From positions 1 to 64,000 of the forward strand of contig JAEUII010000440.1 in the NCBI GenBank assembly GCA_016795145.1: a DNA stretch of 64,000 nt, given 5' to 3'. The position numbers were made by a program, and so were the translations under genes. Positions within the stretch are counted from its first letter, which is position 1. Each line of letters begins with the position of its first letter. The notes under the pieces are model-generated. The model saw nothing but the letters and a program-made list of their open reading frames with translations, did not search any database and had not been told where the DNA came from. The stretch comes from Planctomycetaceae bacterium (lineage in GTDB: Bacteria > Planctomycetota > Planctomycetia > Planctomycetales > Planctomycetaceae). Positions 7,438 through 16,669 of this stretch are shown piece by piece.

Positions 7438-7903
7438 GTTTGGTTAAACCTTCTTTCCTTGGGCACTGCGTAAGTAATTGATTCTTTCGTAAGGACAGTC
7501 GCTAGTCAAGGATTCTTTACCAGCAAGAACCGAACGCAACACGGTCGTTTGCTCAATGAAACGCTGGATATGTGGTGGACAGTGGCTCCGGCGTGATGGC
7601 GTCACCAAACCCAATGTCGTTCTGGAGAGCCAGCTTCGTGTTTTCAGATTCCGAGCTCCACGGGGTCTCCCGCGTACCTCAGCTGCCCCACACCTGGCTG
7701 CTCTCTAACCCCGAGCTCCGCCGGGCCATCGCCGAAAGACGCCAGCTGTTGACCGAATGCTCACCTTTTTGGGTAAGTTCATTGTTGTTGCGGTTGCTTC
7801 ATGTGGTGAGGGGGTGAGCATACACTTTCGGGGTGTCGGTTTTCTTTGGGTCATGCGAGAGCCCGGGGCTTCTTTTTCGGCTTCGTGCGATGGCTGGTGG
7901 GGT
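7438..7903. other. Intergenic region with partial repeat
   Basis: No gene is supported. The interval contains two related GC-rich motifs, CCGAGCTCCACGGGG near 7656 and CCCGAGCTCCGCCGGG near 7712, flanking a pyrimidine-rich segment; this looks like part of a dispersed intergenic repeat. Upstream open frames leading to the next gene start at poor codons. Confidence 0.4.
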
Positions 7904-8695
7904 ATGGCGGGGAAGAAAAGAACATCGCAGATCTATTCAACAGTTGCGACCGGGCTGGGTATGTTGATTGTCTGTGCGACGCTGATAGCAACGATAGCTT
8001 TTCCGCAGTTGAATGTTGGGGTTGCTGTTGCGGTTGGGGCTTTGCTTGGGGGGCCGTTTCTTGTGTTGGGGATGCGGCTTCATCCACAGGCGACTTCTGA
8101 GGATGAGGAGTCACGACGGTTCTGGCCTGCTGGATCAGAGGCGCGAGATTTGTTTTGGGGTGTTGTCGGGTTCGTGACTCTGGCTGTCTGCCTGCTGACG
8201 CCGTGCTTAGTGGCGGTGCTGGTTTGGTCTGGTCTTCCGGCGGGCGATAACTGGAATGTTGTTGGGGTTCGCCTGGTGTTTTTTACGGCGGCCTATTGTG
8301 GCTGGAGTTGGTGGCTTGGCGCCTGTTCCAGAACTGTGCCGCATTGGTTTCGCGGGAAACTCCCGGATCAGTTTGTTGATTCATTCATTCGGAAAGAAAC
8401 ACCAGACGAGCCCGCGACTGTCAAAGATGCTGCGGCGAAGAATTGGCAACTGTTGGTGGTTGCGTTGGTCGCGTTCTTTCTTGCCGCTGGTGCGATCAAT
8501 CTGAATGGTCTCGGGCTCCAGCCCATTGCTCGTCCGGGACGTGCTCGGACAATTGTTACGATGATCATTTGGTGCCAGGCACATCCGAATACGACTCGTG
8601 CGACCGCGGCCCTTGTTGCTGTTGCCGCTTCGATAACGTTTCTTTATCGACTCCGCCGGGCGGCTGGAAGGCCAAATGAGAACGCGGGCTCTTGA
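7904..8695 (+). CDS. Hypothetical multi-pass membrane protein
   Basis: I do not recognise a family. With the start at 7904 (MAGKKRTSQ) the product has 263 residues; the frame extends to 7757, but those extra residues look non-coding. It shows about six hydrophobic segments: two near the N-terminus (VATGLGMLIVCATLIATIAF; VGVAVAVGALLGGPFLVLG), a pair in the middle (LFWGVVGFVTLAVCLL; VVGVRLVFFTAAYCGWSWW), and two near the C-terminus (LLVVALVAFFLAAGAI; ATAALVAVAASITFLY). A charged stretch near residue 190 may be cytosolic. It stands alone between the Fic gene and the kinase. Start choice is uncertain. Confidence 0.55.
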   Translation: MAGKKRTSQIYSTVATGLGMLIVCATLIATIAFPQLNVGVAVAVGALLGGPFLVLGMRLHPQATSEDEESRRFWPAGSEARDLFWGVVGFVTLAVCLLTPCLVAVLVWSGLPAGDNWNVVGVRLVFFTAAYCGWSWWLGACSRTVPHWFRGKLPDQFVDSFIRKETPDEPATVKDAAAKNWQLLVVALVAFFLAAGAINLNGLGLQPIARPGRARTIVTMIIWCQAHPNTTRATAALVAVAASITFLYRLRRAAGRPNENAGS

Positions 8696-9099
8696 TGCCC
8701 TATTGTTTGGGTGGATGTAGGATCTACGAGGATGACACGATGCAGATTGTGTCTCCCGTGACCAGCGGTTTGGCACGTCTGACGCTTCGAACAATCGGAG
8801 AAAGCGCACGAGCATCTGGAAGACGATTGGACTGATCAGAATGGGTCTCTGGTATAGTTGATCCGGTTCCACGGCGTGCGGTGCGGCGTTTCTTCAATGA
8901 TGCGACTCAACGCATGGTCATCCAGAAAAAGTACACGACGCCTGCTGTGAACCGACATCCCTCAGGAAAATTCGAAGTGCCCTGTTTGACAGCACTCTTC
9001 GGCCTCGGAGATACTGTCTCTTTATCGCGGTCGTTCGCCTGTGTGCATGCGTTGTCGTCGTAACTGCTGTTGCCGTACACACTGTTGCCTGGATCAGCC
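8696..9099. other. Intergenic region upstream of kinase-STAND gene
   Basis: About 400 bases with no convincing gene on either strand; small overlapping frames on both strands have no domain signature. It presumably includes the promoter of the large kinase gene, but no box is clear enough to place. Confidence 0.4.
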
Positions 9100-12000
9100 A
9101 TGTCATCTCCACCACCGGATCGTGATCCGCGTTTGGATGCAACAGTCAGGGGACCGGGCATCGCTCAGATCGAAGAGGTCTGTCATCGTTTTGTGCGAGA
9201 TTGGCAGAGTGGTCAGAGGCCGAAGATTGAGGACTATCTGAGCGGGGTTCCGGCGGAGAGTTACCGGGAACTGCTGCTGGAGCTGGTTCGCAAAGAAGTG
9301 TCGCTGTGTGTGCAATCCGGCGAAACGCTGACACTCGAGGATTACCTGTCTCGGTTCCCGCATGATCGTGAGACAGTTGCCCGGGCGTTTGCTTCGACCG
9401 AGCAACAGCAAGGCGGGGACTCGATCGTTGCTTCTTCGCATCCGTCCAAAGAACAAACATTCCTTGGAGCTCAGGTTCATGACACTGCAGCGGGAGCATT
9501 GATGGCGCCGGCTCAGCGTTACCGCAAAGTTCGAAGGCTGGGTGAAGGTGCCTTTGGAACTGTTTGGCTCGCGGAGGACCTCGAACTTCGGCGACAGGTG
9601 GCTCTGAAAGAACCTCGGACTGACCGGCTCAGGACGGCGTCAGATATCGAAACGTATCTTTCAGAAGCGCGTGTCCTGGCGAGTCTGGACGATCCACGTA
9701 TCGTGCCGGTCTACGATGCGGGGCGAACTGCGGAGGGTTCCTGCTATGTTGTCTCGAAGCTGATCGACGGCACTGACCTTGCTGCCTATGTGAAGCAGAA
9801 GCCGCTTTCGTTTGACGAGATTGCGAAGCTGGTTGCTCAGGTGGCGGAGGCTCTGCAGCATACGCACAACAGAGGCCTGATTCACCGTGACATCAAGCCA
9901 GCCAACATTTTGGTGGATCACCAGGGCCGACCTTACGTTGCTGACTTTGGTCTGGCGCTGCGTGAGGAGGACTTTGGAAAGCAGGGAGGAATTGCGGGAA
10001 CTCCGGCGTACATGAGTCCTGAGCAGGCTCGAGGTGAAGGCCACCTGATTGATGGCCGATCCGATCTCTTCAGTCTCGGTGTTGTGCTCTATGAGCTGCT
10101 GGCGGGGACAAGACCTTTCGCTGGAGTAAACTGGCGAGAGACTCTGGAACAGATTGTGACGGTCGAAGCGACACCGCTCACTCAGCGGAATGAAGCCATT
10201 CCGAAAGAACTGGAACGTATATGTTTCAAGGCACTGTCCAAGCGAGCTGCGGACCGTTATCCGTGTGCGGCGGACATGGCAGAAGATCTGCGACATTGGT
10301 CTGCCTCTCCCGCCGCAGGACTTCAGCCTCAGGCATCTGCACGGATCGTTCCCAGGGGGCTTCGTTCATTTGAAGCGGGTGACAGCGATTTCTTTCTGGA
10401 CCTGCTGCCGGGAGCGCGCGACCGGGATGGTCTTCCTGAAACGCTGCGATTCTGGAAGACGCGCATTGAAGAGACGGATCCGGACAAAACGTTTCGCGTC
10501 GGGCTGGTCTATGGTCCCAGCGGTTGCGGCAAATCGTCGCTGATGAAGGCTGGTCTCCTGCCGCGACTCAACGATCATGTCGTTCGTGTCTTTCTGGAAG
10601 CCACGCCGGACCAGACCGAGCAGCACATGCTGCAGAGCCTTCACCGGGCCTGTGCTGATTTGCCGCGAGAGACTTCACTGGCGGAAACGCTTTCGGCGAT
10701 TCGTCGAGGGCGAGGCATACCCGCCGGACGCAAGGTCGTGGTGATCCTCGATCAGTTTGAACAGTGGCTGTACGCTCACGGGGCCGAGCGGAACACCGAG
10801 CTGGCGGCCGCTCTGCGACAATGCGATGGCGGACGGATTCAGGCCGTGCTGCTGGTGCGAGATGATTTCTGGATGCCCGTTTCCGACTTCCTGCGAGCCC
10901 TGGAAGTTCCGTTGCTGGAAGGTATCAACGCCGGAGCCGTGGGGCTGTTTGATCCTCTGCATGCCAGGAAAGTTCTGTCCGAATTCGGAAGAGCCTATGG
11001 TCGGCTTCCGGAGAATCTGAGCCAGCTCACAGCATCTCAGACAGCGTTTTTTGATCAAGCTGTCGGCGGGCTGTCGCAGGATGGCAAGGTGATCTGCGTA
11101 CGCCTCGCTTTGTTCGCCGACATGATGAAGGGGCGTGAGTGGACGCCGGCAGCTCTTCAGGAAGTTGGCGGCACGGCTGGTGTCGGGGCGACATTCCTCG
11201 AAGAGACTTTCAGCAGCCGCACCGCGCCGCCTCAACATCGTCAGCATCAGGAAGCGGCTCGCGCTGTGTTGCGAGCATTGCTTCCCGCCACAGGCACGGA
11301 TATCAAGGGCCACATGCGAACGGCCAGTGAGCTACAGGAAGCGAGTGGGTACTCGAACCGTCCCAACGACTTCGCGGAACTGATGCGCATTCTTGACAGC
11401 GAAGTGCGGCTGGTCACCCCGGTCGCTGGAGACAGAGTTGAAGAGGGGAATGAGAAGGGAGAACCGTCCGACGCTGCAATTTCCTCTTCTTCCTCTTCTT
11501 CCTCTTCTTCCTCTTCTTCCTCTTCTTCCTCTCCTCATGCATTGAGTTTTCAGCTGACTCACGACTACCTCGTGCCGTCGCTGCGAGACTGGCTGACCCG
11601 CAAGCAGCGGGAGACGAGGCGTGGTCGAGCAGAACTCAAGCTTGCGGAGCTCTCATCGCTGTGGGAATCGAAGCCGGAGAATCGCCATTTGCCGTCGCTG
11701 ATGGAATGGCTCAGCATCCGTATGTTGACGGAATCCAGACGCTGGACCGTACCGCAGCGGACCATGATGAACCGAGCAGCTCGGGTGCTGTGTTCGCAGA
11801 CGGGATTGCCAACTCTGGCTGTGTTTGTGGTCCTGGTTTTTAGTCTTGTCACTCGAGAACAGGGGCGTCAGCGACAGGAAGCGACCCTGGTCCAGGGACT
11901 GGTTAATCAGCTTGTCAGTGCGGAACCAGCGCAGGTGCCTGAGATCGTCAAGGAGCTGGAAAACCATCGTGACGTTGCGTCGACGTCCCTGGCGTCGCTG

Positions 12001-13983
12001 GTTTCTTCAGATGCCAAAACCGATCCGGAGAAGCGAACGCAGTTGCATGTCCGACTTGCGATGGTTGGCAGCGACAGGTCTTTGGTCGAACCGCTGATGG
12101 AAGACATGCTGACCAACAAGAGCACCTACATTGGTCCGATTCGCCAGCAATTGCGTCCGTACGCAGCGGAACTCACCGAGAAACTTCAAGTCATCCTGCG
12201 AGATGAAAACGCAGATGCCCAGCACCGATTTCGGGCAGCGATCGCGCTGGCAGATTATCTTCCTGAGTCCGAAGCGGATTGGTGGACCGAGCAGGACCTG
12301 CAACTTGTCGCCAGACAGCTCGTCACGGAGAACGCGGAATTCCAGCCGCTGCTGCGTCAGAATCTGCGGCCCATCAGCGATCGCCTGCTGGTGGGACTGG
12401 AGACGATTTTCAGTGACCCCGCATCGACCGAAATGCAGAAGCTGAGTGCTGCGAATGCGTTTGCGGACTATGCGGCCAGCGATATTCCCAGGTTGTCTCA
12501 ATTGCTGACCGTGGCGACACCGGAGCAATTTGCGGTGCTTTATCCGATCATCGCTGGCAATGGCGATTCTTCTACCGTGGAAGAACTCAGCAGGATTGCG
12601 GCTACTTCGCCGTCGGAGGAGGCAGGCTCCGTTGAACGAGTGAGCTTCGGTCAGCGGAGAGCGAATGCGGCTGTGACACTGCTTCGACTTGGCGAGCGTG
12701 AAAAAGTGTTGCCGGTCTTTGAAATGACCGACGATCCCGAAGCACTGACGCAGTTCATTTTTCGCTGTCGTGACCGTGGTGCGAGTGTGGGGGATCTTCT
12801 GGATTGCCTGCGTCTGGTCAGCGAATCTCCTGTTGATCGGTATCCCTCACAGGCGCGATATGCTCTGCTCCTGGCACTTGGCGAGTATTCGCTGGATGAG
12901 GTTCCTGCGACGCAACGGGAGGCGCTGGTTCAGCAGTTGGCAGACTTGTACCGCAGTGATCCCAGTTCAGGAGTGCATGGAGCCTCTGGCTGGTTGCTCC
13001 GGCGCTGGGGGCAGAACGAATTGGTGCGGCAAGTCGATCAGACGGCAGTGCCTTATTCCGCGGATCGCGAGTGGTTTACTCTGGCGATTGCAGTAGAGCC
13101 GAGTTACTCGGAATTGTTATCAAAACCGCTGACGCCACAGCCTCCACCCAAAACCCACTATTACACGTTCATCGTGTTTCCTGAAGGAGATTCGCAGATT
13201 GGTTCGGTCGATGATGAACTGGGGCGAGAGACGGATGAACGTCGTCATACTGCCACTCTGGTGCATTCATTCGCCCTGCTGGATCGAGAGATCACGTTCG
13301 AAGAGCTGATCGAGTTCTCTTCGCAGTATTCGCGACTGATGCAACAATACGAAGCAAATCCGGAAGATGCCGGGTTGGGAGTTTCCTGGTATGACTCGGT
13401 GGCTTTCTGCAGGTGGCTCTCACAGCAATCGGGGTTATCTGAGTCTGATCAGTCTTATCCGGACCCAGAATCGCTGGACGTGAAAGAATATCCTCGCGAC
13501 CTGATTGTTGGATCAGATTCGGTGCCCCGTGACTGGCCCGTGGTATTTGGTCGTGGATTTCGTCTGCCGACGGAATCCGAATGGGAAGTTGCGTGCCGTG
13601 CAGGTACGCGAACTGCGTATGGGTTTGGGAGTGACAGTTCATTGCTGCCCCGATTTGGCTGGTTTCAGGGGAATAGCGAAAACCGAGTTCATCCTCCGCG
13701 AGAACTGTTGCCAAACATCCGCGGTTTGTTCGATATGCATGGAAATCTGTCTGAGTGGACACAGAACTGGTATGGTGAATATGGGTTATCCACGATGTTG
13801 GAAATGATGAAACTGAAAACTGGCAGAGGTCGCGTGCACCGCAATGGTGATTGGCGCGACGACGCTCTGGGTGCCCGGACTGCAAACCGAGGTACCGCCT
13901 TCCCGTCGCTCCGCTCAAAGACTCTCGGCTTTCGCCTGGCGATCAGTTCACCGTCTATGCTGTTGCAGGATGCAGGCAATTGA
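9100..13983 (+). CDS. Ser/Thr kinase - STAND NTPase - FGE-like fusion protein
   Basis: 1,627 residues from ATG 9100 (MSSPPPDRDP). Residues ~140-410: Hanks kinase with glycine loop LGEGAFGTVW, Lys170, catalytic HRDIKPAN (from ~262), DFG at 282 and GTPAYMSPEQ activation segment. Residues ~455-720: STAND-type NTPase with Walker A GPSGCGKSS (~472) and Walker B VVVILDQFEQW (~548). Then a winged-helix-like segment, a linker of 17 serines (~795), a hydrophobic helix near 905-920, HEAT-like helical repeats (~960-1330), and a C-terminal formylglycine-generating-enzyme/C-type-lectin-like domain (~1350-1625: FRLPTESEWEVACRAGT, GLFDMHGNLSEW, LGFRLA). Kinase, STAND and FGE-like modules in one chain are known from predicted bacterial conflict or signalling systems; STAND proteins act as ligand-triggered switches. 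No sulfatase is nearby, so the FGE-like part is more likely a binding domain. Substrate and trigger are unknown. Confidence 0.88.
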   Translation: MSSPPPDRDPRLDATVRGPGIAQIEEVCHRFVRDWQSGQRPKIEDYLSGVPAESYRELLLELVRKEVSLCVQSGETLTLEDYLSRFPHDRETVARAFASTEQQQGGDSIVASSHPSKEQTFLGAQVHDTAAGALMAPAQRYRKVRRLGEGAFGTVWLAEDLELRRQVALKEPRTDRLRTASDIETYLSEARVLASLDDPRIVPVYDAGRTAEGSCYVVSKLIDGTDLAAYVKQKPLSFDEIAKLVAQVAEALQHTHNRGLIHRDIKPANILVDHQGRPYVADFGLALREEDFGKQGGIAGTPAYMSPEQARGEGHLIDGRSDLFSLGVVLYELLAGTRPFAGVNWRETLEQIVTVEATPLTQRNEAIPKELERICFKALSKRAADRYPCAADMAEDLRHWSASPAAGLQPQASARIVPRGLRSFEAGDSDFFLDLLPGARDRDGLPETLRFWKTRIEETDPDKTFRVGLVYGPSGCGKSSLMKAGLLPRLNDHVVRVFLEATPDQTEQHMLQSLHRACADLPRETSLAETLSAIRRGRGIPAGRKVVVILDQFEQWLYAHGAERNTELAAALRQCDGGRIQAVLLVRDDFWMPVSDFLRALEVPLLEGINAGAVGLFDPLHARKVLSEFGRAYGRLPENLSQLTASQTAFFDQAVGGLSQDGKVICVRLALFADMMKGREWTPAALQEVGGTAGVGATFLEETFSSRTAPPQHRQHQEAARAVLRALLPATGTDIKGHMRTASELQEASGYSNRPNDFAELMRILDSEVRLVTPVAGDRVEEGNEKGEPSDAAISSSSSSSSSSSSSSSSSPHALSFQLTHDYLVPSLRDWLTRKQRETRRGRAELKLAELSSLWESKPENRHLPSLMEWLSIRMLTESRRWTVPQRTMMNRAARVLCSQTGLPTLAVFVVLVFSLVTREQGRQRQEATLVQGLVNQLVSAEPAQVPEIVKELENHRDVASTSLASLVSSDAKTDPEKRTQLHVRLAMVGSDRSLVEPLMEDMLTNKSTYIGPIRQQLRPYAAELTEKLQVILRDENADAQHRFRAAIALADYLPESEADWWTEQDLQLVARQLVTENAEFQPLLRQNLRPISDRLLVGLETIFSDPASTEMQKLSAANAFADYAASDIPRLSQLLTVATPEQFAVLYPIIAGNGDSSTVEELSRIAATSPSEEAGSVERVSFGQRRANAAVTLLRLGEREKVLPVFEMTDDPEALTQFIFRCRDRGASVGDLLDCLRLVSESPVDRYPSQARYALLLALGEYSLDEVPATQREALVQQLADLYRSDPSSGVHGASGWLLRRWGQNELVRQVDQTAVPYSADREWFTLAIAVEPSYSELLSKPLTPQPPPKTHYYTFIVFPEGDSQIGSVDDELGRETDERRHTATLVHSFALLDREITFEELIEFSSQYSRLMQQYEANPEDAGLGVSWYDSVAFCRWLSQQSGLSESDQSYPDPESLDVKEYPRDLIVGSDSVPRDWPVVFGRGFRLPTESEWEVACRAGTRTAYGFGSDSSLLPRFGWFQGNSENRVHPPRELLPNIRGLFDMHGNLSEWTQNWYGEYGLSTMLEMMKLKTGRGRVHRNGDWRDDALGARTANRGTAFPSLRSKTLGFRLAISSPSMLLQDAGN
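11482..11535 (+). repeat. 9-bp microsatellite encoding poly-serine linker
   Basis: Five perfect copies of TCCTCTTCT (11482-11526) plus one imperfect copy, in frame within the kinase-STAND gene, encode 17 consecutive serines. Any change in copy number alters the linker by three residues without a frameshift, so this is a length-variable, in-frame tract. Confidence 0.95.
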
Positions 13984-14522
13984 AGGGCAGCGACGACAGT
14001 TTTCAATGTCGGTGACGTCCTGGTCGTATTCGCCGTTCCGGAAACGGTGATGTTGTCATCCGCCCGTGCCAGAATCTTTGTGGGTACTGGCCGTTCGTGG
14101 AAAGAGCCAACTGACTGCGGAACCGACAGAGCCTGTGAGTGGAAAGTGGAAAGCGGAAAGCGGAAAGTGGAAGGGGACCGTTGTTTTACACTTCGTTCAA
14201 CCTGAACACTGAAACCTTCCCTCCCCCGAGCTTGCTGTCGCTCGCTCGACCCCTCCCTAAACTTCGTTTTGGGCGGGGGGCGATGAAAGCGGAGAGCGGA
14301 AAGCCGATGGGGACAATTGTTTTTGCACTTCGTTCAACCTGAACACTGAAACCTGAACACTGAAAACCTTGCCCTCCCCCGAGCTTGCTGGCGCTCGCTC
14401 GACCCCTCCCTAAACTTCGTTTTGGGCGGGGGGCGATGAAAGCGGAAAGCGGAAAGCCGATGGGGGACAATTGTTTTTGCACTTCGTTCAACCTGAAACC
14501 TGAACACTGAAATCTGAACACT
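13984..14522. repeat. Intergenic direct-repeat block
   Basis: No gene. A purine run of GGAAAG-type units (14137-14172) leads into two near-identical ~135-155-bp units (about 14180-14312 and 14313-14467) and a partial third (14468-14525). Each unit has a TTTGCACTTCGTTCAACCTG segment, short repeats of CTGAACACTGAAA, then CCCTCCCCCGAGCTTGCTG and GACCCCTCCCTAAACTTCG with a downstream GGGCGGGGGG that can pair with CCCCTCCC. Similar C-rich/G-rich cores recur at 61.8-62.1 kb, so this is a dispersed family. Confidence 0.85.
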
Positions 14523-16526
14523 TCAGTTAAAACGCAGGCCATTGCGCATGGTTAGGGCGGTGCGGGACTTGGCGGAGGGGTGTTCGTGGAGGCGATTGGT
14601 TTGATAGGCTTCGATGAGTCGTTCGAGCATCTTGATTCGATAGCGGATTCGCTGACCGCGTTCGGTGTCGCGAGTGCATCGAGGCTTGTCGAAGACTCGG
14701 ATCTCTGTCACCCTCGGAACGATATCGATGCCTTCGCGAAGTGCTGCGTCGACGGATTCGAAATGATGATGTTCCGCAAGGACGATGCGATTGGCTTCGA
14801 GGACCAGTGTATAGCCGTAGTCACCATAGGCCTCGGAAAATGCACCGTCGATGGTGATCGCCTTGCCGCTGCGTTTGAGAGGTGATTCGCCGCTTTCCAC
14901 TTTCACCGGAACGTGACCGTTCACGATCAGTCCGCCTGTGGGATCCATCCCGAATTCTGCCAGGATGCGATCACAAAACGCTACTTCGTGAATGAGCGAG
15001 AAATAGGGGTTCTTGGTTTCGCGATGCGATGCCTTATCCCGAATGAAATCTCGTTCGAATGTGGCGATGCGATCCTTTCCGAACAGCGGTGAGACCGGAC
15101 CGCTCCAGAGATACCACAGAAAGTCGAGATCCTTTTCGGACGCGGACGTCATGGCTCGCCGAACCACTGTTTCAATACTCTCAAACAGCGCGCGACCAGT
15201 GAGCAGCTCTCCATCGACTGGCAGCGGCAAGAACGCACCCTCGGAATTGACCGGAACGCAGCCATGGAAGATCAGGCATTCGTCGCGACGGAGGTACATC
15301 GCTCCGTGACCAATCATGAATCGTGTCTGCTCCTGCAGCTTCTGGCTGTTTAGGAATGAGTGCTTCAGAATCGCCAGGCACGACGCTTCTTCCGGCGTCA
15401 GCTGATAGGGGTTCTCTGGATCAATTGTCGGGAACAGCCTGTCTCGCAGCTCATAGACCTGACCGTCGATCTCGATGGTGCCGCGAGTATGATCGATGCG
15501 ATGCAGCAGTCGTCGATGTTCCAGACCCCACTGCGGATTCCGCTCGATCAGCTGACCCTCGAGCTTGAACTGCATGATCGCCGCAGCCTTTTGCATCCTG
15601 GCCACGATGTCGTTTGGACGCATGCCGGAACTCTTCGGCATAAAGAACTCAGCCGGATCATTTGCGTAGACGGTCCTCGCGAGATGTTCCAGGGGAGTGA
15701 GCGGAATGCTGTAACCTTCATCCAGCTGACCCATGCGGCGATAGCGCAAAGAGACCCGAAGAACCGTGCAGATGAGAGCTTCGTTCCCCATCGCGGCACC
15801 CAGCCACAAGGCATCATGGTTGCCCCAGATGAACTCCACATTGGGCTGAAGGCGAAGATAATCCACAACGCGGTCGCCTCGCGGACCACGATCCCAGCAG
15901 TCTCCACCGATGATCAGTTCATCGACTGCCAGGTTTCGAATCAGACGCCCCACAAGGTGAATCAAATGCAGGGCTCGCCCGCGAGCAACCAGTTCATCCA
16001 GCATTCCGTCGATGAACTCCGGACTTCGTTCTGTTGACGGTGCATGCAGCAACTCCAGCAACAGCTCACTGTATTCTGCGGGAAACAATCGAGTCGCCAG
16101 ACGCAGGCTGTAATTCGAAATGAGATACCGAAGTAACTCCAGCTGCGGTTTCAGAGTCTTCGCTGCATACTGTTTGACGTCGTGTGGATTCTGCAACTTC
16201 TGTTGAAGAAGTTCAGTGACCTCGGCCGGATAGAAGGTCAGCTTCAGGAACTCCGTCAGTTCCTCCGCCGTCATTTTGTCGGCAAACATGTCTTCAACAA
16301 TGGGCCGCAATGTGCCGGACGCATTATTGATCACGTGCTGAAGCTTTTTGTCTTCACCGTGAATATCGCTGATCACATGCACGGCGCCTTTCGGAAGCGT
16401 CTGCACGGCTGCAAGTCGAGCAACCTCCGCGATGGCTGCGTCGACGTTGGGATATTCCTGAGCCAGCAGCTCCAGCATGGTGAGATCTGCTTCGGGGCGT
16501 TTGAACGACAGGGACGTATTGGACAT
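14523..16526 (-). CDS. fbp: Fructose-1,6-bisphosphatase class III
   Basis: A 667-residue protein, close to the usual size of class III (Firmicutes-type) fructose-1,6-bisphosphatases. It hydrolyses fructose-1,6-bisphosphate to fructose-6-phosphate in gluconeogenesis, in the cytoplasm. The metallophosphoesterase signature is complete: HVISDIHGE, GGDCWDRGPRGD and FIWGNHD, with further family blocks FHGCVPVNSEG, SGPVSPLFGKD and LIVNGHVPVK near the C-terminus. The ATG at 16526 (MSNTSLSFKRPE) is preferred over a TTG at 16562, though neither has a strong ribosome-binding site. The stop lies at the edge of the repeat block. It is a single gene, same strand as the kinase behind it. Confidence 0.92.
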   Translation of the reverse strand: MSNTSLSFKRPEADLTMLELLAQEYPNVDAAIAEVARLAAVQTLPKGAVHVISDIHGEDKKLQHVINNASGTLRPIVEDMFADKMTAEELTEFLKLTFYPAEVTELLQQKLQNPHDVKQYAAKTLKPQLELLRYLISNYSLRLATRLFPAEYSELLLELLHAPSTERSPEFIDGMLDELVARGRALHLIHLVGRLIRNLAVDELIIGGDCWDRGPRGDRVVDYLRLQPNVEFIWGNHDALWLGAAMGNEALICTVLRVSLRYRRMGQLDEGYSIPLTPLEHLARTVYANDPAEFFMPKSSGMRPNDIVARMQKAAAIMQFKLEGQLIERNPQWGLEHRRLLHRIDHTRGTIEIDGQVYELRDRLFPTIDPENPYQLTPEEASCLAILKHSFLNSQKLQEQTRFMIGHGAMYLRRDECLIFHGCVPVNSEGAFLPLPVDGELLTGRALFESIETVVRRAMTSASEKDLDFLWYLWSGPVSPLFGKDRIATFERDFIRDKASHRETKNPYFSLIHEVAFCDRILAEFGMDPTGGLIVNGHVPVKVESGESPLKRSGKAITIDGAFSEAYGDYGYTLVLEANRIVLAEHHHFESVDAALREGIDIVPRVTEIRVFDKPRCTRDTERGQRIRYRIKMLERLIEAYQTNRLHEHPSAKSRTALTMRNGLRFN

Positions 16527-16669
16527 GACAGAGAAGGATTCGCTCAGGACCAGACTTGGCAAGGGGGATCAACGGTCACGAAGCATACCGAGTTGATTCG
16601 GGCAGGAGAATTCGCTGCGAATGCAATTGATTGTCGAGCCTTCGCAAGTGACGCTCAGCAGTCTTGCGC

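Noticed and set aside
6202-7473. 423-codon plus-strand frame over the Fic gene
   Set aside because: It is antisense to a gene with complete Fic signatures on the minus strand; its product has no domain and a Cys/Arg/Ser/His-rich shadow composition.
13141-13983. Sulfatase-modifying enzyme acting on a nearby sulfatase
   Set aside because: The FGE-like domain is fused to kinase and STAND parts and no sulfatase gene is in the window, so an activation role is not supported.
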